Position numbers and translations under genes: made by a program. Positions 10,885 through 20,044 of a stretch of 64,000 nt of DNA are shown in pieces. The notes under the pieces were generated by a model. The model saw nothing but the letters and a program-made list of their open reading frames with translations. It did no database searches and was not told the DNA's origin. Where the stretch lies: positions 1,798,001-1,862,000 of the forward strand of contig NZ_CP060412.1 in NCBI RefSeq assembly GCF_014297575.1, written 5' to 3'. Numbering within the stretch: the stretch's first letter is position 1; every line of letters begins with the position of its first letter. Origin of the DNA: Dyella telluris. Its GTDB lineage: Bacteria > Pseudomonadota > Gammaproteobacteria > Xanthomonadales > Rhodanobacteraceae.

Positions 10885-11253
10885 TCAGCGCAGGTGCAGC
10901 CAGTGCAGGTGCACGCCGTTCTCGCGGTCTTCCGCGCGGAAGCCCTCGCGGCCTTCGGCCACGATGCCCCACACCGTGCGCAGGGTTTCGCCCTGCGGCT
11001 CATCCACGCGCACGTGCTCTCCGAGCGGAATGGCGAAGCGGGTTTCCAGCATCATCACCTGGTCCCGTTCCCACACCAGCACGGCCTGGCGTGCCGAGGT
11101 GGCGCCCCAGCCGAGGTGGATCTGCACTTCCTTGGGGGCGTAACTGCCGCGGTTGTCGAGCTTCCAGTTCTCCGACCGACGCAGCAGCGCCTGCAGGCGC
11201 GGGTCGTTCCAATCCACGCGATTGCCCTTCACGAGTGGCTTGTGTGCGGTCAT
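10885..11253 (-). CDS. conserved hypothetical protein, 122 residues
   Basis: The protein starts MTAHKPLVKGNRVDWNDPRL and has no signal peptide or membrane helix. It is rich in Trp, Arg and Glu and looks like a small globular cytosolic protein. I do not recognise the family. The start is uncertain, as no strong ribosome site precedes it. It is convergent with the glutathione transferase gene and divergent from the amidohydrolase gene. The 849-residue frame it belongs to extends antisense through that amidohydrolase and only this last part is credible. Confidence 0.6.
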   Translation of the reverse strand: MTAHKPLVKGNRVDWNDPRLQALLRRSENWKLDNRGSYAPKEVQIHLGWGATSARQAVLVWERDQVMMLETRFAIPLGEHVRVDEPQGETLRTVWGIVAEGREGFRAEDRENGVHLHWLHLR

Positions 11254-11484
11254 GTGGAAACTGATCTCATCCGGCAGTACGACAGCACCGCGGCGCAAGC
11301 CGCCACGGCAGGGGTATACGCCGCCACGTCGGCGCCGTATGGCTCGGTTATCGGCATGGCTTACGCCAACTTGAGGAACTTGCCCGGCAAGCGGGTCTAG
11401 TCCGTCCGACACCCCACCGTCGGCACTATGGCGGGCGCCGAACCGCGGCCATACTCCGCCGCGAACCCACCCGGAGGCTTTCCC

Positions 11485-13527
11485 ATGCGTGCCCCGCTCG
11501 TCGCGTTCGCCCTCTGCCTGGCCCTGCCCTGTTTCGCAGACACTCCCGCTTCCACCGATGCGCTGGCGACACCGCCGGCCAACGCCCAGCGCTTCAGCAT
11601 TCTCTCCCCCGCCGGCAAGCACGGCACCTCGGCACGATGGGTGACCGCCGATGGCACGCACATGGGCCGCGACAGCCTGTTGCTGCGCGGCATGGTCACC
11701 GAAGTGGACAGCAGCGCCACGCTGGGCAGCGACGGCATGCTGCAGCACGTGGTGGTGCGCGGCCACACGCCCAACGGTGACGCCGGCGAAACCTTCCATG
11801 TGAAGGATGGCACCGCCAGCTGGAAAAGCCCGGTCGATTCGGGCTCGGCGCCTTATGCAGCCCCTGCCGAGTACGTCGCCTTCGGCGGCCCGTTCGACCT
11901 CAACGCCGACATGGTGGAGAAGCTGCTCGCCACGCCGGACAAGACACTCACCCTGCTGCCGGGCGGCAAGGCCCACGCCGAGAAACTCACCACGGCCACT
12001 GTTGGCGATGGCGCGAAGAAACAAGTGGTCACTGCCTACGCGGTCAGCGGGCTCAGCAACACGCCGGTGCCGGTCTGGGTGGACGCGAAGGGCCATTTCT
12101 TCGGCTTCATCTACGGCCTGTCGTGGTTGCCGGAAGGTTACGAGTCCGCGCTGCCCATGCTGGAGAAGATCCAGACCGAGGCACTGGCGCAACACGCCAG
12201 GGCCATCGTGCCCAAGCTGGAGAAGACACCGGCCGGGCCGGTGGCATTCACCCACGTGCGCGCCTTCCTCGACGGCAACCGCTTTGCCGACAACCAGACC
12301 ATCGTGGTCGACAAGGGCGTGATCACCGCCGTCGGCGACGCCGCCACGGTGCAGGTACCGAAGAACGCGCAGGTGATCGACGGCAACGGCAAGACGCTGG
12401 TGCCCGGCCTGTGGGACGCACACCAGCACGTGCCCGACGATGCCAGCGGCCCGATGCTGTTGTCGCTCGGCATTACCTCGGTGCGTGATCCGGGCAATGA
12501 CAACGCGCAGACCCTTTCCCGTGCGCAACGTCGCGCCAGGGGTGAGTTGCTGGGCCCGCACGTGTATCCGTCCATGCTGATCGACGGCAAGGGCCCGAAC
12601 ACGGCGCAGGTCGCCACGGTGGCCACCTCGCAGGACGAAGCCATCAAGCTGACCGACAAGGCGAAGGCCGACGGCTTCGGCGCCATCAAGCTCTACGGCA
12701 CGTTCAATCCGGACTGGGTGAAGGCCACCGCGGCCGAAGCGCACAAGCAGGGCCTGCACGTGCACGGCCACCTGCCGGCAGGCATGCGCCCGAAGGAAGC
12801 CATCGACGATGGCTACGACGAGATCACGCATATCTACTTCGTGATGATGCAGGCCATGCCCGATGACGTGGTGAAGGTATCCAACGGCATGGCGCGCTTC
12901 GAGGGGCCGGGGCGTTACGCGCGCAACGTCGACCTCGACAAGGAGCCGATGAAATCGCTGATCGCCACCATGGCGCAGCATCAGATCACTTCGGATCCCA
13001 CGCTGGTGATCGCCGAAAGCCTGTATGTGCCGGAGAACGGCGATCTCTCGCCGTCCTACGCGCCGTTCGTCGGCACGCTGCCGCCCGCCGTGGAACGCGG
13101 CTTCCGCCAGGGCGGCTTCACCGTACCCAAGGATCTGACGCGCGCCGATTACCGCGCCAGCTTCGCCAAGCTGCAGGCGCTGGTCGGCGCGATGCACAAG
13201 GCCGGCGTGCCCATCGTGGCCGGTACCGACGGCACCGGCATGGAGCTGGTGCGCGAACTGGAGCTTTACGTGCAGGCCGGCTTTACCAACGCCGAGGCGC
13301 TCGCCAGCGCCACCATCGGCACCGCGCACCTGGTCGGTGTCGATGCGCGTACCGGCAGCATCCAGACCGGAAAGGCGGCGGACCTGGTGCTGGTGGAGGG
13401 CAACCCTGCGGTGAACATCGGCGACCTGCGCCACACCGAGGTGGTGATGATGGACGGAAAGCTGATGGATGCCACCGCGCTGCGCAGCGAGGGCGGCATC
13501 AGCAAGCGGCCGGCGTGGGAAGAGTGA
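11485..13527 (+). CDS. exported amidohydrolase family protein
   Basis: A 680-residue protein with a signal peptide (about 18 residues, LCLALPCFADT). An unusual ~260-residue amino-terminal domain precedes an imidazolonepropionase-like amidohydrolase domain. Metal ligands are visible in the motifs LWDAHQHVP, LHVHGHLP, EITHIYF and AGTDGTG. It probably hydrolyses a cyclic amide or a dipeptide in the periplasm. The ribosome site CCGGAGG supports the ATG at 11485. A shorter relative without the extra amino-terminal domain lies at 38822. Confidence 0.85.
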   Translation: MRAPLVAFALCLALPCFADTPASTDALATPPANAQRFSILSPAGKHGTSARWVTADGTHMGRDSLLLRGMVTEVDSSATLGSDGMLQHVVVRGHTPNGDAGETFHVKDGTASWKSPVDSGSAPYAAPAEYVAFGGPFDLNADMVEKLLATPDKTLTLLPGGKAHAEKLTTATVGDGAKKQVVTAYAVSGLSNTPVPVWVDAKGHFFGFIYGLSWLPEGYESALPMLEKIQTEALAQHARAIVPKLEKTPAGPVAFTHVRAFLDGNRFADNQTIVVDKGVITAVGDAATVQVPKNAQVIDGNGKTLVPGLWDAHQHVPDDASGPMLLSLGITSVRDPGNDNAQTLSRAQRRARGELLGPHVYPSMLIDGKGPNTAQVATVATSQDEAIKLTDKAKADGFGAIKLYGTFNPDWVKATAAEAHKQGLHVHGHLPAGMRPKEAIDDGYDEITHIYFVMMQAMPDDVVKVSNGMARFEGPGRYARNVDLDKEPMKSLIATMAQHQITSDPTLVIAESLYVPENGDLSPSYAPFVGTLPPAVERGFRQGGFTVPKDLTRADYRASFAKLQALVGAMHKAGVPIVAGTDGTGMELVRELELYVQAGFTNAEALASATIGTAHLVGVDARTGSIQTGKAADLVLVEGNPAVNIGDLRHTEVVMMDGKLMDATALRSEGGISKRPAWEE

Positions 13528-13552
13528 TGAAGGCGCGCCTTGCCGGCGAGGT

Positions 13553-14452
13553 TCAGTGCAGGGCGCCCATCACTTCGACCATCCAGTCGATGAACACACG
13601 CAGTCGCAGCGGCAGTTGCCGCTGCGACGGGTACAGCACGCTGATCGGGAAGGAAGGCGGCGGCATGGAGGGCAGCAGTTCGATCAGCGCGCCGCACTTC
13701 AGTTCGCTCTCCACGCGGTAACGCGGAAACTGCGCAATGCCCAGGCCCGCCTCGCAACAGGCGAGATAGGCCTCCGTGCCGCTGATGGTGATCGGCGCCG
13801 GCAGGTTCACTTCGCGCATGCGCCTGCCCACCATGAACTCCAGCGGCGTGGTGCGCCGCGTGGTGGGCGAGGCCCAGTTCACCGCCACGTGTCCGTCCTG
13901 CAGGTCGGCCAGCGTCTGCGGCAGGCCATGCCGTTTCACGTAAGCGGGGCTGGCCACCGTGGCCTGCGACAGGTTCGCCACGCGACGACCCACCATGGTG
14001 GAATCGGGCAGGTCACCGGCACGCAGCACGCAATCCACGCCTTCCTGGACAAGGTCGATGAAGCGATCGCTGGTGCCGATATCCAGCTCGATCTGCGGGT
14101 AGCGCGCCACGAAGGCCGGCAGCGCGGGGATCAGCACGGTGCGCGCCAGCGACGACGCCAGGTCGATGCGCAGCCGCCCCTTGGGCACCATGGCCGCCTC
14201 GCGGAAGTCGGCTTCCACCGCGTCCAGGTCCGTCAGCAGGCGAACACAGTGGTTGTAGTACACCTCGCCATCCCGGGTGGGTCGCACGCGCCGGGTGGTG
14301 CGCTGGAGCAGATGGGCACCCAGCCGCTCCTCCAGCCGCTTGATGGTGTGGGTCAGCGTGGCGCGCGGCAGGCTGAGGTCATCGGCGGCCCGGGTGAAGC
14401 TGCCCAGCTCGACGATGCGCGTGAACACCCGCATGGCTTGCAGACGATCCAT
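13553..14452 (-). CDS. LysR-family transcriptional regulator
   Basis: A 299-residue protein: amino-terminal winged helix ([21 protein letters not shown], then [18 protein letters not shown]) followed by the effector-binding domain typical of LysR proteins (about 90-295). It is divergent from the aldo/keto reductase gene with a 125-base shared promoter region, the classic arrangement in which the regulator controls the divergent gene. The effector is unknown. Confidence 0.9.
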   Translation of the reverse strand: MDRLQAMRVFTRIVELGSFTRAADDLSLPRATLTHTIKRLEERLGAHLLQRTTRRVRPTRDGEVYYNHCVRLLTDLDAVEADFREAAMVPKGRLRIDLASSLARTVLIPALPAFVARYPQIELDIGTSDRFIDLVQEGVDCVLRAGDLPDSTMVGRRVANLSQATVASPAYVKRHGLPQTLADLQDGHVAVNWASPTTRRTTPLEFMVGRRMREVNLPAPITISGTEAYLACCEAGLGIAQFPRYRVESELKCGALIELLPSMPPPSFPISVLYPSQRQLPLRLRVFIDWMVEVMGALH

Positions 14453-14495
14453 GGAACAGGCACCCCGATTGTTGGCGATTCCATCAACAGAGATG

Positions 14496-14517
14496 GCGAT
14501 TATTGAGCATTTATCGC
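14496..14517. promoter_or_regulatory. candidate LysR operator between divergent genes
   Basis: An imperfect 22-bp dyad with perfect 5-bp outer arms, GCGAT-N12-ATCGC, lies 43 bases upstream of the LysR start and about 60 bases upstream of the reductase. This fits the T-N11/12-A shape of LysR sites. The octamer TGGCGATT occurs twice, at 14473 and 14494, exactly 21 bp apart (two helical turns), as expected for a recognition and an activation subsite. Confidence 0.55.
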
Positions 14518-14577
14518 AAGCCTGTCATGACGAAGAATTCTCGGCCTGACTTCTCCCACCCCGTCCAAGGAATTCCC

Positions 14578-15573
14578 ATGCACATGCGACAGCTCGGCAA
14601 GAATGGTCCCTCCGTCTCCGCCCTCGGCCTCGGCTGCATGGGCATGAGCGACTTCTACGGAAGCGACCGCGACGAAGCCGAATCCATCGCCACCATCCAC
14701 CACGCGCTGGAGCGCGGCTTCAACTTCCTCGACACCGCCGATGTGTACGGCCCGCATACCAACGAAGTGCTGGTGGGCAAGGCCATCCAGGGCCGCCGTG
14801 AGCAGGCCTTCATCGCCACCAAATTCGGCATCGTGCGCGACCCGAACGACCCGTCGAAGCGCGGCGTGAACGGTCGCCCCGAATATGTGCGCGCCTCGGT
14901 GGACGCCAGCCTCAAGCGCCTGGGTACCGACCATATCGACCTGTACTACCAGCACCGCGTGGACACCAGCGTGCCCATCGAGGAGACCGTGGGCGCCATG
15001 GCCGACCTGGTGAAGGCCGGCAAGGTGCGCTACCTGGGCCTGTCCGAAGCCTCCGGCGCCACGCTGGAACGCGCGGCCAAGGTGCATCCCATCGCGGCAC
15101 TGCAGGTGGAGTTCTCGCTGTGGACGCGTGACCCGCAGGAAAACGGCATGGTGGAATCCTGCGCACAGACCGGCACCAGCATCGTGGCGTACTCGCCGCT
15201 GGGCCGCGGCTTCCTCACCGGCGCGTTCCGCACGCCGGACGACTTCGAGGCCGACGACTACCGCCGCTCGAGCCCGCGCTTCCAGGGTGACAACTTCTTC
15301 CGCAACCTGGCGTTGGTGGACAAGGTGAAGGCCATCGCCGCCGACAAGGGCTGCACGCCCGCGCAACTGGCACTGGCCTGGGTGCTGGCACAGGGCAAGG
15401 ACGTGTTCGCCATACCGGGCACGCGCCGCCGCGCACGCCTGGATGAAAACCTGGGCGCCATGGATGTGACCTTGACCACCGGCGAGCTCGAAGCCATCGA
15501 CGCGATCTTCCCGCCGGATGCCGCCGCCGGCGCGCGTTACGCCGGACCGATGATGCAGATGGTGAACAAGTAA
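14578..15573 (+). CDS. aldo/keto reductase
   Basis: A 331-residue NADPH-dependent reductase of the AKR superfamily, similar to the YajO/perakine-reductase type. The catalytic tetrad is present: D52 and Y57 in [12 protein letters not shown]82 in ATKFG, and His in LYYQHRVD. The cofactor-binding region [14 protein letters not shown] is near the end. The ATG at 14578 has an AAGGA site; the frame start at 14503 lies within the shared promoter. It probably reduces reactive aldehydes and is likely controlled by the divergent LysR protein. Confidence 0.9.
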   Translation: MHMRQLGKNGPSVSALGLGCMGMSDFYGSDRDEAESIATIHHALERGFNFLDTADVYGPHTNEVLVGKAIQGRREQAFIATKFGIVRDPNDPSKRGVNGRPEYVRASVDASLKRLGTDHIDLYYQHRVDTSVPIEETVGAMADLVKAGKVRYLGLSEASGATLERAAKVHPIAALQVEFSLWTRDPQENGMVESCAQTGTSIVAYSPLGRGFLTGAFRTPDDFEADDYRRSSPRFQGDNFFRNLALVDKVKAIAADKGCTPAQLALAWVLAQGKDVFAIPGTRRRARLDENLGAMDVTLTTGELEAIDAIFPPDAAAGARYAGPMMQMVNK

Positions 15574-15652
15574 ATGCACCTCACCGAATGCGCCTGACAA
15601 GCGCCACTCTGCTTTCTTACTGCTCGAGTAGGTTTTCGCTTACATCGTTTTT

Positions 15653-15767
15653 TTTGACGGCGAGGCAATCTACTCAGGCCGGCGGTTTCCACGAACCCCG
15701 GCACCCCAGGGATCGGTCGCCCCCCTAGAGCCGATCCATGAGGCCCCCGAAAGGGGGCCTTTTTTTT
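15653..15767 (+). ncRNA. candidate C-rich trans-acting small RNA, sX13-like
   Basis: This intergenic stretch folds into three hairpins. The first (15678-15702) has stem GCCGG(C)GGTT / AACCCCGGC. The second (15710-15737) has stem GGATCGG / CCGATCC and a 14-base loop carrying six consecutive C. The third is an intrinsic terminator with T8. A single-stranded ACCCCA lies between the first two. Weak promoter boxes TTACTG (15617) and TACATC (15641), 18 bp apart, would give an RNA of about 115 bases. Exposed C-rich motifs and this length are those I recall for the Xanthomonas regulator sX13; the homology is inference. The 5' end is approximate. Confidence 0.65.
15741..15767 (+). terminator. strong intrinsic terminator of the small RNA
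   Basis: AGGCCCCC-GAAA-GGGGGCCT, a perfect 8-bp stem closed by a GAAA tetraloop and followed directly by eight T residues. It is oriented for the plus strand and ends the small RNA candidate, and possibly read-through from the aldo/keto reductase gene. Confidence 0.92.
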
Positions 15768-15836
15768 GTGCCCTTGATCCCGCCACGGACCGCGCGGCCA
15801 GCGTCCACATCACGAATCCATCAACGCGGACGTCTA

Positions 15837-16919
15837 TCAGGTCGATGCGGCCTGCCATGCCTGGCGTTCGGCCGCATCGAGCAGCAACTCCTGTGCCTGC
15901 CCGCTGCTTGCCGACGCCATGGCCGCCTCGATCACGGCCATCACGGTGATCGCCTGCGCGGGCGTCACCGGATTGGCGGAGCGCCCCAGCACCGCGTCGC
16001 GGAACATCGCGTAGTAGCGACGCTGGTCACCCTGGGGCGCGGGGACCTGCGTGACCTTGCCGTGGCCGTCGTGCAGCACCAGCGGATCGGGATCGACACC
16101 CCAGCCTTCCTGCCCCGGCCGCAGGCCGCCAATCAGCTGGGTCTCCTGCGGGTCGATCCTCGCCTTGACGAGGCTGCCCTGCGTGCCGTGCACGATGAAG
16201 CGCGGGCTGCCCCCGGCCACCAGCATGGACGCATGCAGGATCACGCGCCGGGCGCCGTACTCCAGCACCACGTGAGCCCAGTCGGTGGATTCACCGCCTT
16301 CGCGCTGGATCGCCAGGCTTGCCCACACACGGTCCGGCAGGCCGAACAGGCACAGCGCCTGATCCACCAGGTGCGGGCCAAGGTCGTACCACAGGCCGCT
16401 GCCGGCACCGGCCTGCTCGCGCCAGCGGGCACGCACCTGGGGACGGTAGCGGTCGATATGCGATTCAAAATGCGTAACCTCGCCCAGCACACCTTGCGCC
16501 ATGGCCTGGCGCACGCCGAGGAAGTCGGTATCCCAGCGCCGGTTCTGGAACACCGACAACACGCGCTGCTGCCGGTCCGCGATGGCAGCCAGCTCTCGCG
16601 CCTGCATCAGGTCGAGGGCGAAGGGCTTGTCCACCACCACATGCTTGCCCGCCTCCATCGCTGCACGCGCCAGCGGCGCGTGGGTGTCGTTGGGTGAGGC
16701 GATCACCACGATATCCAGCGCGGGGTCGGCCAGCGCGGCCTGCACATCGGCCACCACCTCGACATCGGGCAGGTCCGCATGCACCTTGCCGGCATCGCGC
16801 GACACCACCGTGGTCAGCGCCAACCCCGGCACGCTGCGGATCAACGGCGCGTGGAAAGTCTTGCCGGCAAAACCATAGCCGACCAGCGCAACGCGCAAGG
16901 GTGCGGTGGAATCGTTCAT
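15837..16919 (-). CDS. Gfo/Idh/MocA-family oxidoreductase
   Basis: A 360-residue NAD(P)-dependent dehydrogenase. The Rossmann motif VALVGYGFAGKTFH is at the start and the family motif GKHVVVDKPFAL (usually EKP) follows near residue 95-105. The carboxyl half is the typical beta-sheet substrate domain. It resembles YdgJ-type proteins acting on sugars or polyols. The ATG at 16919 begins just before the Rossmann fold; an in-frame ATG at 16952 is possible. Single gene, divergent from the cupin gene. Confidence 0.88.
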   Translation of the reverse strand: MNDSTAPLRVALVGYGFAGKTFHAPLIRSVPGLALTTVVSRDAGKVHADLPDVEVVADVQAALADPALDIVVIASPNDTHAPLARAAMEAGKHVVVDKPFALDLMQARELAAIADRQQRVLSVFQNRRWDTDFLGVRQAMAQGVLGEVTHFESHIDRYRPQVRARWREQAGAGSGLWYDLGPHLVDQALCLFGLPDRVWASLAIQREGGESTDWAHVVLEYGARRVILHASMLVAGGSPRFIVHGTQGSLVKARIDPQETQLIGGLRPGQEGWGVDPDPLVLHDGHGKVTQVPAPQGDQRRYYAMFRDAVLGRSANPVTPAQAITVMAVIEAAMASASSGQAQELLLDAAERQAWQAAST

Positions 16920-17053
16920 GACAACATCCGGATTCAGGCGGGGAACCGTCATGATAGGCCATGCCCGCCGGCACGCCGTCCGCAGCGGCTTCGCGCGCCC
17001 ATGACGCCATCGCGCGCACCATCGCAGGCCTCGCCTGTGTCAGGAGTGCTGCC

Positions 17054-17464
17054 ATGTCGATTCGTCTGCTGGTGTTTCTCGCCTTGCTTGCAGGCACACC
17101 CCTGGCGCATGCACAGAACACGCCGGCCGCGGCGCCTGCGCAGGTCAAGCGGACCATCATCGACCAGCACGAGCAGAGTGGCGTACCGGGCACGTCGATC
17201 GTGCTGGGCACGGCGGAGATCCCTGCCGGTGGCGCTTCCGGCTGGCACAAGCATGACGGCGATGAATCGGGCTATGTGCTCAAGGGCAACCTGGTGCTGA
17301 AGACGCGCGACAAGCCCGATCTGGTGCTGAAAGCGGGCGACCACTTCTTCAATCCGCGCGGCGCCGTGCACAACCTGGTCGCCGCCCCCGACAGCGATGG
17401 CGGCCTGGCGCTGTCCACCTGGATCGTCGACAAGGGCAAGCCGCTGGCCGAGCCGGTGAAATAA
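17054..17464 (+). CDS. exported cupin-domain protein
   Basis: A 136-residue protein with a signal peptide (FLALLAGTPLAHA, about 20 residues) and one cupin barrel. Metal-ligand motifs are visible: GWHKHDGDESGYVLKG (first motif with two His and a Glu) and FNPRGAVHNL (second motif). The ATG at 17054 has an AGGAG site, whereas the longer frame from 16961 runs into the promoter region. Function of the bound metal is unknown; related proteins are small periplasmic metal-binding cupins or dioxygenase-like proteins. Confidence 0.82.
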   Translation: MSIRLLVFLALLAGTPLAHAQNTPAAAPAQVKRTIIDQHEQSGVPGTSIVLGTAEIPAGGASGWHKHDGDESGYVLKGNLVLKTRDKPDLVLKAGDHFFNPRGAVHNLVAAPDSDGGLALSTWIVDKGKPLAEPVK

Positions 17465-17576
17465 CGCCACCTCCCCCGTTGGGTCGCGATGGATACGCCA
17501 CTCCCTCTCGCGACCAGGGATTGGCGTGGGGCAAGAAGGCCGGCGGCAGACCCAAGCCCCCTTTTCCACGGCTCGC

Positions 17577-17623
17577 CTTAGCATCGTCTTAGAAGGCGCA
17601 GGGCTGTCTAAGACCCCGCTAAG
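17577..17623. promoter_or_regulatory. mirror-symmetric double PmrA-box-like operator
   Basis: CTTAG occurs at 17577 and 17588 and its complement CTAAG at 17608 and 17619. Each pair has an 11-bp period and the whole array is symmetric about position 17600. Read as hexamers it is CTTAGC-N5-CTTAGA on both strands, the geometry of PmrA/QseB-type boxes bound by OmpR-family regulators. It is about 95-140 bases upstream of the TonB-receptor operon, which encodes such a regulator. A lone PhoB-like half-site CTGTCAAAT lies at 17660. Confidence 0.7.
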
Positions 17624-17715
17624 CAATCCGCAAGCGCGCATCACCGCCATGAAACAGAACTGTCAAATGGCGAACCCAGGCTAGTGCGCTGACTCCAGCC
17701 ACTGCCTATCCAACC

Positions 17716-20025
17716 ATGTCCATTGCCTCCAGCCGGCGCATCCAGGCGTCGCACCCCGTTTTGCGTCCTCTTTCCGGCGCCATTGCCTTCGCGCTGGTCG
17801 CCGGCCTGGCGCTCGCCATGCCGGCCTACGCCGGCGACAACGATGCCACTGCCACCAGCTCACCGGCAGACGCCTCGGCGTCCCGGGCCAACGCCAACGC
17901 GCTGAAGGCGCCCAAGCAGCTGGAAGAAGTCGAAGTGCAGGGCACCGCCGCCCAGTCCGCCATCACCCAGGCGCCGACGCAGGCCGACCTCAACATCACC
18001 CAGCCGCAGTCGGTGATCGGCCTGGACTGGATCAGCAACCACGTGGCGCCCACCGCCGACTACGCCACCATCGCCGCGATTGCGCCGGGCGTGACGAACG
18101 TGAGCACGGCTGGCCCGGGCCTGGGCGAATCCAAGCAGATGACGCTGCGCGGCTTCAACGACAACCAGTACAACGTCACCTATGACGGCATCCCGTTCGG
18201 TGACACCAACGACTTCAGCCACCACACCAGCAGCTATTTCCCGGCCAAGATGCTCGGCCAGGTGCTGATCGATCGCGGCCCGGGCAACGCCAGCACCATC
18301 GGCGAGGCGACCTTTGGCGGCACCGTGGCGCTGAGCTCGAAGGACCCGACCGACAGCTTCTCGTTCATCCCCACGCAGAGCTTTGGCAGCTACGACACCT
18401 CGCTGACCCACCTGGAAGTGAACTCGGGCAAGCTCGATGACCTCGGTGGCGGCAAGTTCATCGCCAGCGGGCAGTACATCAGCACCGACACCGCCAAGAC
18501 CGACGGCGACATGTCGCGCAAGACCGGCTACATCAAGTACGTGCAGCCGATCGGCAGCAGCACCGAGATCACCTTCCTCAGCAACTACAACACCATCCGC
18601 TTCAACAACCCGAACCTGAGTTCGCTGACGCTGCAGCAGATCGACCAGCTGGGCCGCAATTTCGGCCTGAACGACGACCGCACCAGCACCAACTGCGCCT
18701 GCTACAACTACCAGACCAAGCAGACCGACCTGGAATACCTGGGCGTGCACAGCCTGCTGTCGGAGACCTGGTCGCTGGACAACAAGGTCTACACGTACGC
18801 CTACGACAACACCAGCCACGAGAGCCCGTACGTGGGTACCAAGGCGTCGCCTACCAACATGGGCGGCTACGTGAAGATCAACAACTACCGCGCCTGGGGC
18901 GACACGTTCCAGCTGGTGCACGCGGATGACCACGGCGAGTTCCGCACTGGCGGCTGGTACGAATACACCGATAACAACCGCAGCAGCATCGCCATCGACT
19001 ACGGTCGCGGCGGCGCCGTCGACGTGAAGCCGGGTGCATCCACCTTCGGTACGTTCAACAGCAAGGGCGTGTACAGCGGCCCGTACAAGTACACGATGAC
19101 GGACCAGCTGCACACCGGCCAGCTGTACGCCGAGTACCAGTGGTACGCCTATGACGGCCTGAGCATCACCCCGGGCGTGAAGTACTTCGACGTCAGCCGC
19201 GACATCCAGGCGCCGATCAACCAGACCACCAAGACCCCGCTTTACTACAAGCAGAGCTGGGACAAGACGCTGGGTTACCTCACTGCCAACTACATGCTGC
19301 GCGACGACTGGAGCATCTATGCCCAGGCCGCGCAGGGCTTCCTCACGCCGAACCTCAACCAGTTCTACGTGCCCGATCCCACGGCGAACAACACGCATCC
19401 CACGCAGACGATGAACTACCAGTTCGGCACGGTCTACAAGACCGAACGCTTCAATGCGGATGCCGACGTGTATTTCATCAACTACAAGAACTACCAGTTC
19501 TCCACCAACGTGCCGGGCACCACCGATCCGGTGTACTACCTGGCCAAGGGCGCGTACATCAAGGGCATCGAAGGCGAGGCGACCTACTACGTGGCCGCCG
19601 GCACCAGCGTGTTCGCCAACGCATCGTTCCAGGATGCCTATTTCAAGGGCTCCAGCCTCGACATGCCGAACGTGCCCGACCGCACTGCCGCGCTCGGCGT
19701 GATGTACGAGAACGAAGGTTTCTTCGCGTCGCTTTACGACAAGTACTCGGGCAGCCAGAAGGCCTACAACTCCAGCTTCAACCCGGATGTGGCCTCCTCG
19801 GTGACCTCCACCATCAGCACCGGCGGTTACTGGCAGGCGGCCATGAGCGTGGGCTACGGCCAGAACCTCACCGGCTCGGTGATCAAGAGCTACAAGGTGC
19901 GCCTGCAGGTGGACAACCTGTTCGACGCGCACAACCTGGTGATCAACTCGGTAAGCGGCAACGTGGGTTCGTACTACGTGCTGCCGGGCCGCAGCTGGTT
20001 CGCCTCGCTGTCGCTGGCACTCTGA
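17716..20025 (+). CDS. TonB-dependent outer-membrane receptor
   Basis: A 769-residue receptor. The signal peptide spans about 40 residues (ending MPAYAG). A TonB-box-like EEVEVQG follows near residue 73. The plug domain includes PQSVIG, TLRGFNDNQ, VTYDGIPFGDT and the GGTVALSS segment. The 22-strand barrel ends in Leu. It imports an unknown ligand in a TonB-dependent manner. The phosphatase gene follows after 19 bases, which suggests a phosphate ester or phosphorylated compound as substrate (inference). Related to the truncated receptor at 61885. Confidence 0.9.
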   Translation: MSIASSRRIQASHPVLRPLSGAIAFALVAGLALAMPAYAGDNDATATSSPADASASRANANALKAPKQLEEVEVQGTAAQSAITQAPTQADLNITQPQSVIGLDWISNHVAPTADYATIAAIAPGVTNVSTAGPGLGESKQMTLRGFNDNQYNVTYDGIPFGDTNDFSHHTSSYFPAKMLGQVLIDRGPGNASTIGEATFGGTVALSSKDPTDSFSFIPTQSFGSYDTSLTHLEVNSGKLDDLGGGKFIASGQYISTDTAKTDGDMSRKTGYIKYVQPIGSSTEITFLSNYNTIRFNNPNLSSLTLQQIDQLGRNFGLNDDRTSTNCACYNYQTKQTDLEYLGVHSLLSETWSLDNKVYTYAYDNTSHESPYVGTKASPTNMGGYVKINNYRAWGDTFQLVHADDHGEFRTGGWYEYTDNNRSSIAIDYGRGGAVDVKPGASTFGTFNSKGVYSGPYKYTMTDQLHTGQLYAEYQWYAYDGLSITPGVKYFDVSRDIQAPINQTTKTPLYYKQSWDKTLGYLTANYMLRDDWSIYAQAAQGFLTPNLNQFYVPDPTANNTHPTQTMNYQFGTVYKTERFNADADVYFINYKNYQFSTNVPGTTDPVYYLAKGAYIKGIEGEATYYVAAGTSVFANASFQDAYFKGSSLDMPNVPDRTAALGVMYENEGFFASLYDKYSGSQKAYNSSFNPDVASSVTSTISTGGYWQAAMSVGYGQNLTGSVIKSYKVRLQVDNLFDAHNLVINSVSGNVGSYYVLPGRSWFASLSLAL

Positions 20026-20044
20026 GGCGAGGGAACCTACGTTG

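Noticed and set aside
10885..13434. 849-residue minus-strand frame across the amidohydrolase gene
   Set aside because: Only its last 122 residues look like a protein. The rest is antisense to a well-supported exported amidohydrolase and is composed of His/Arg/Gly/Val-rich shadow sequence.
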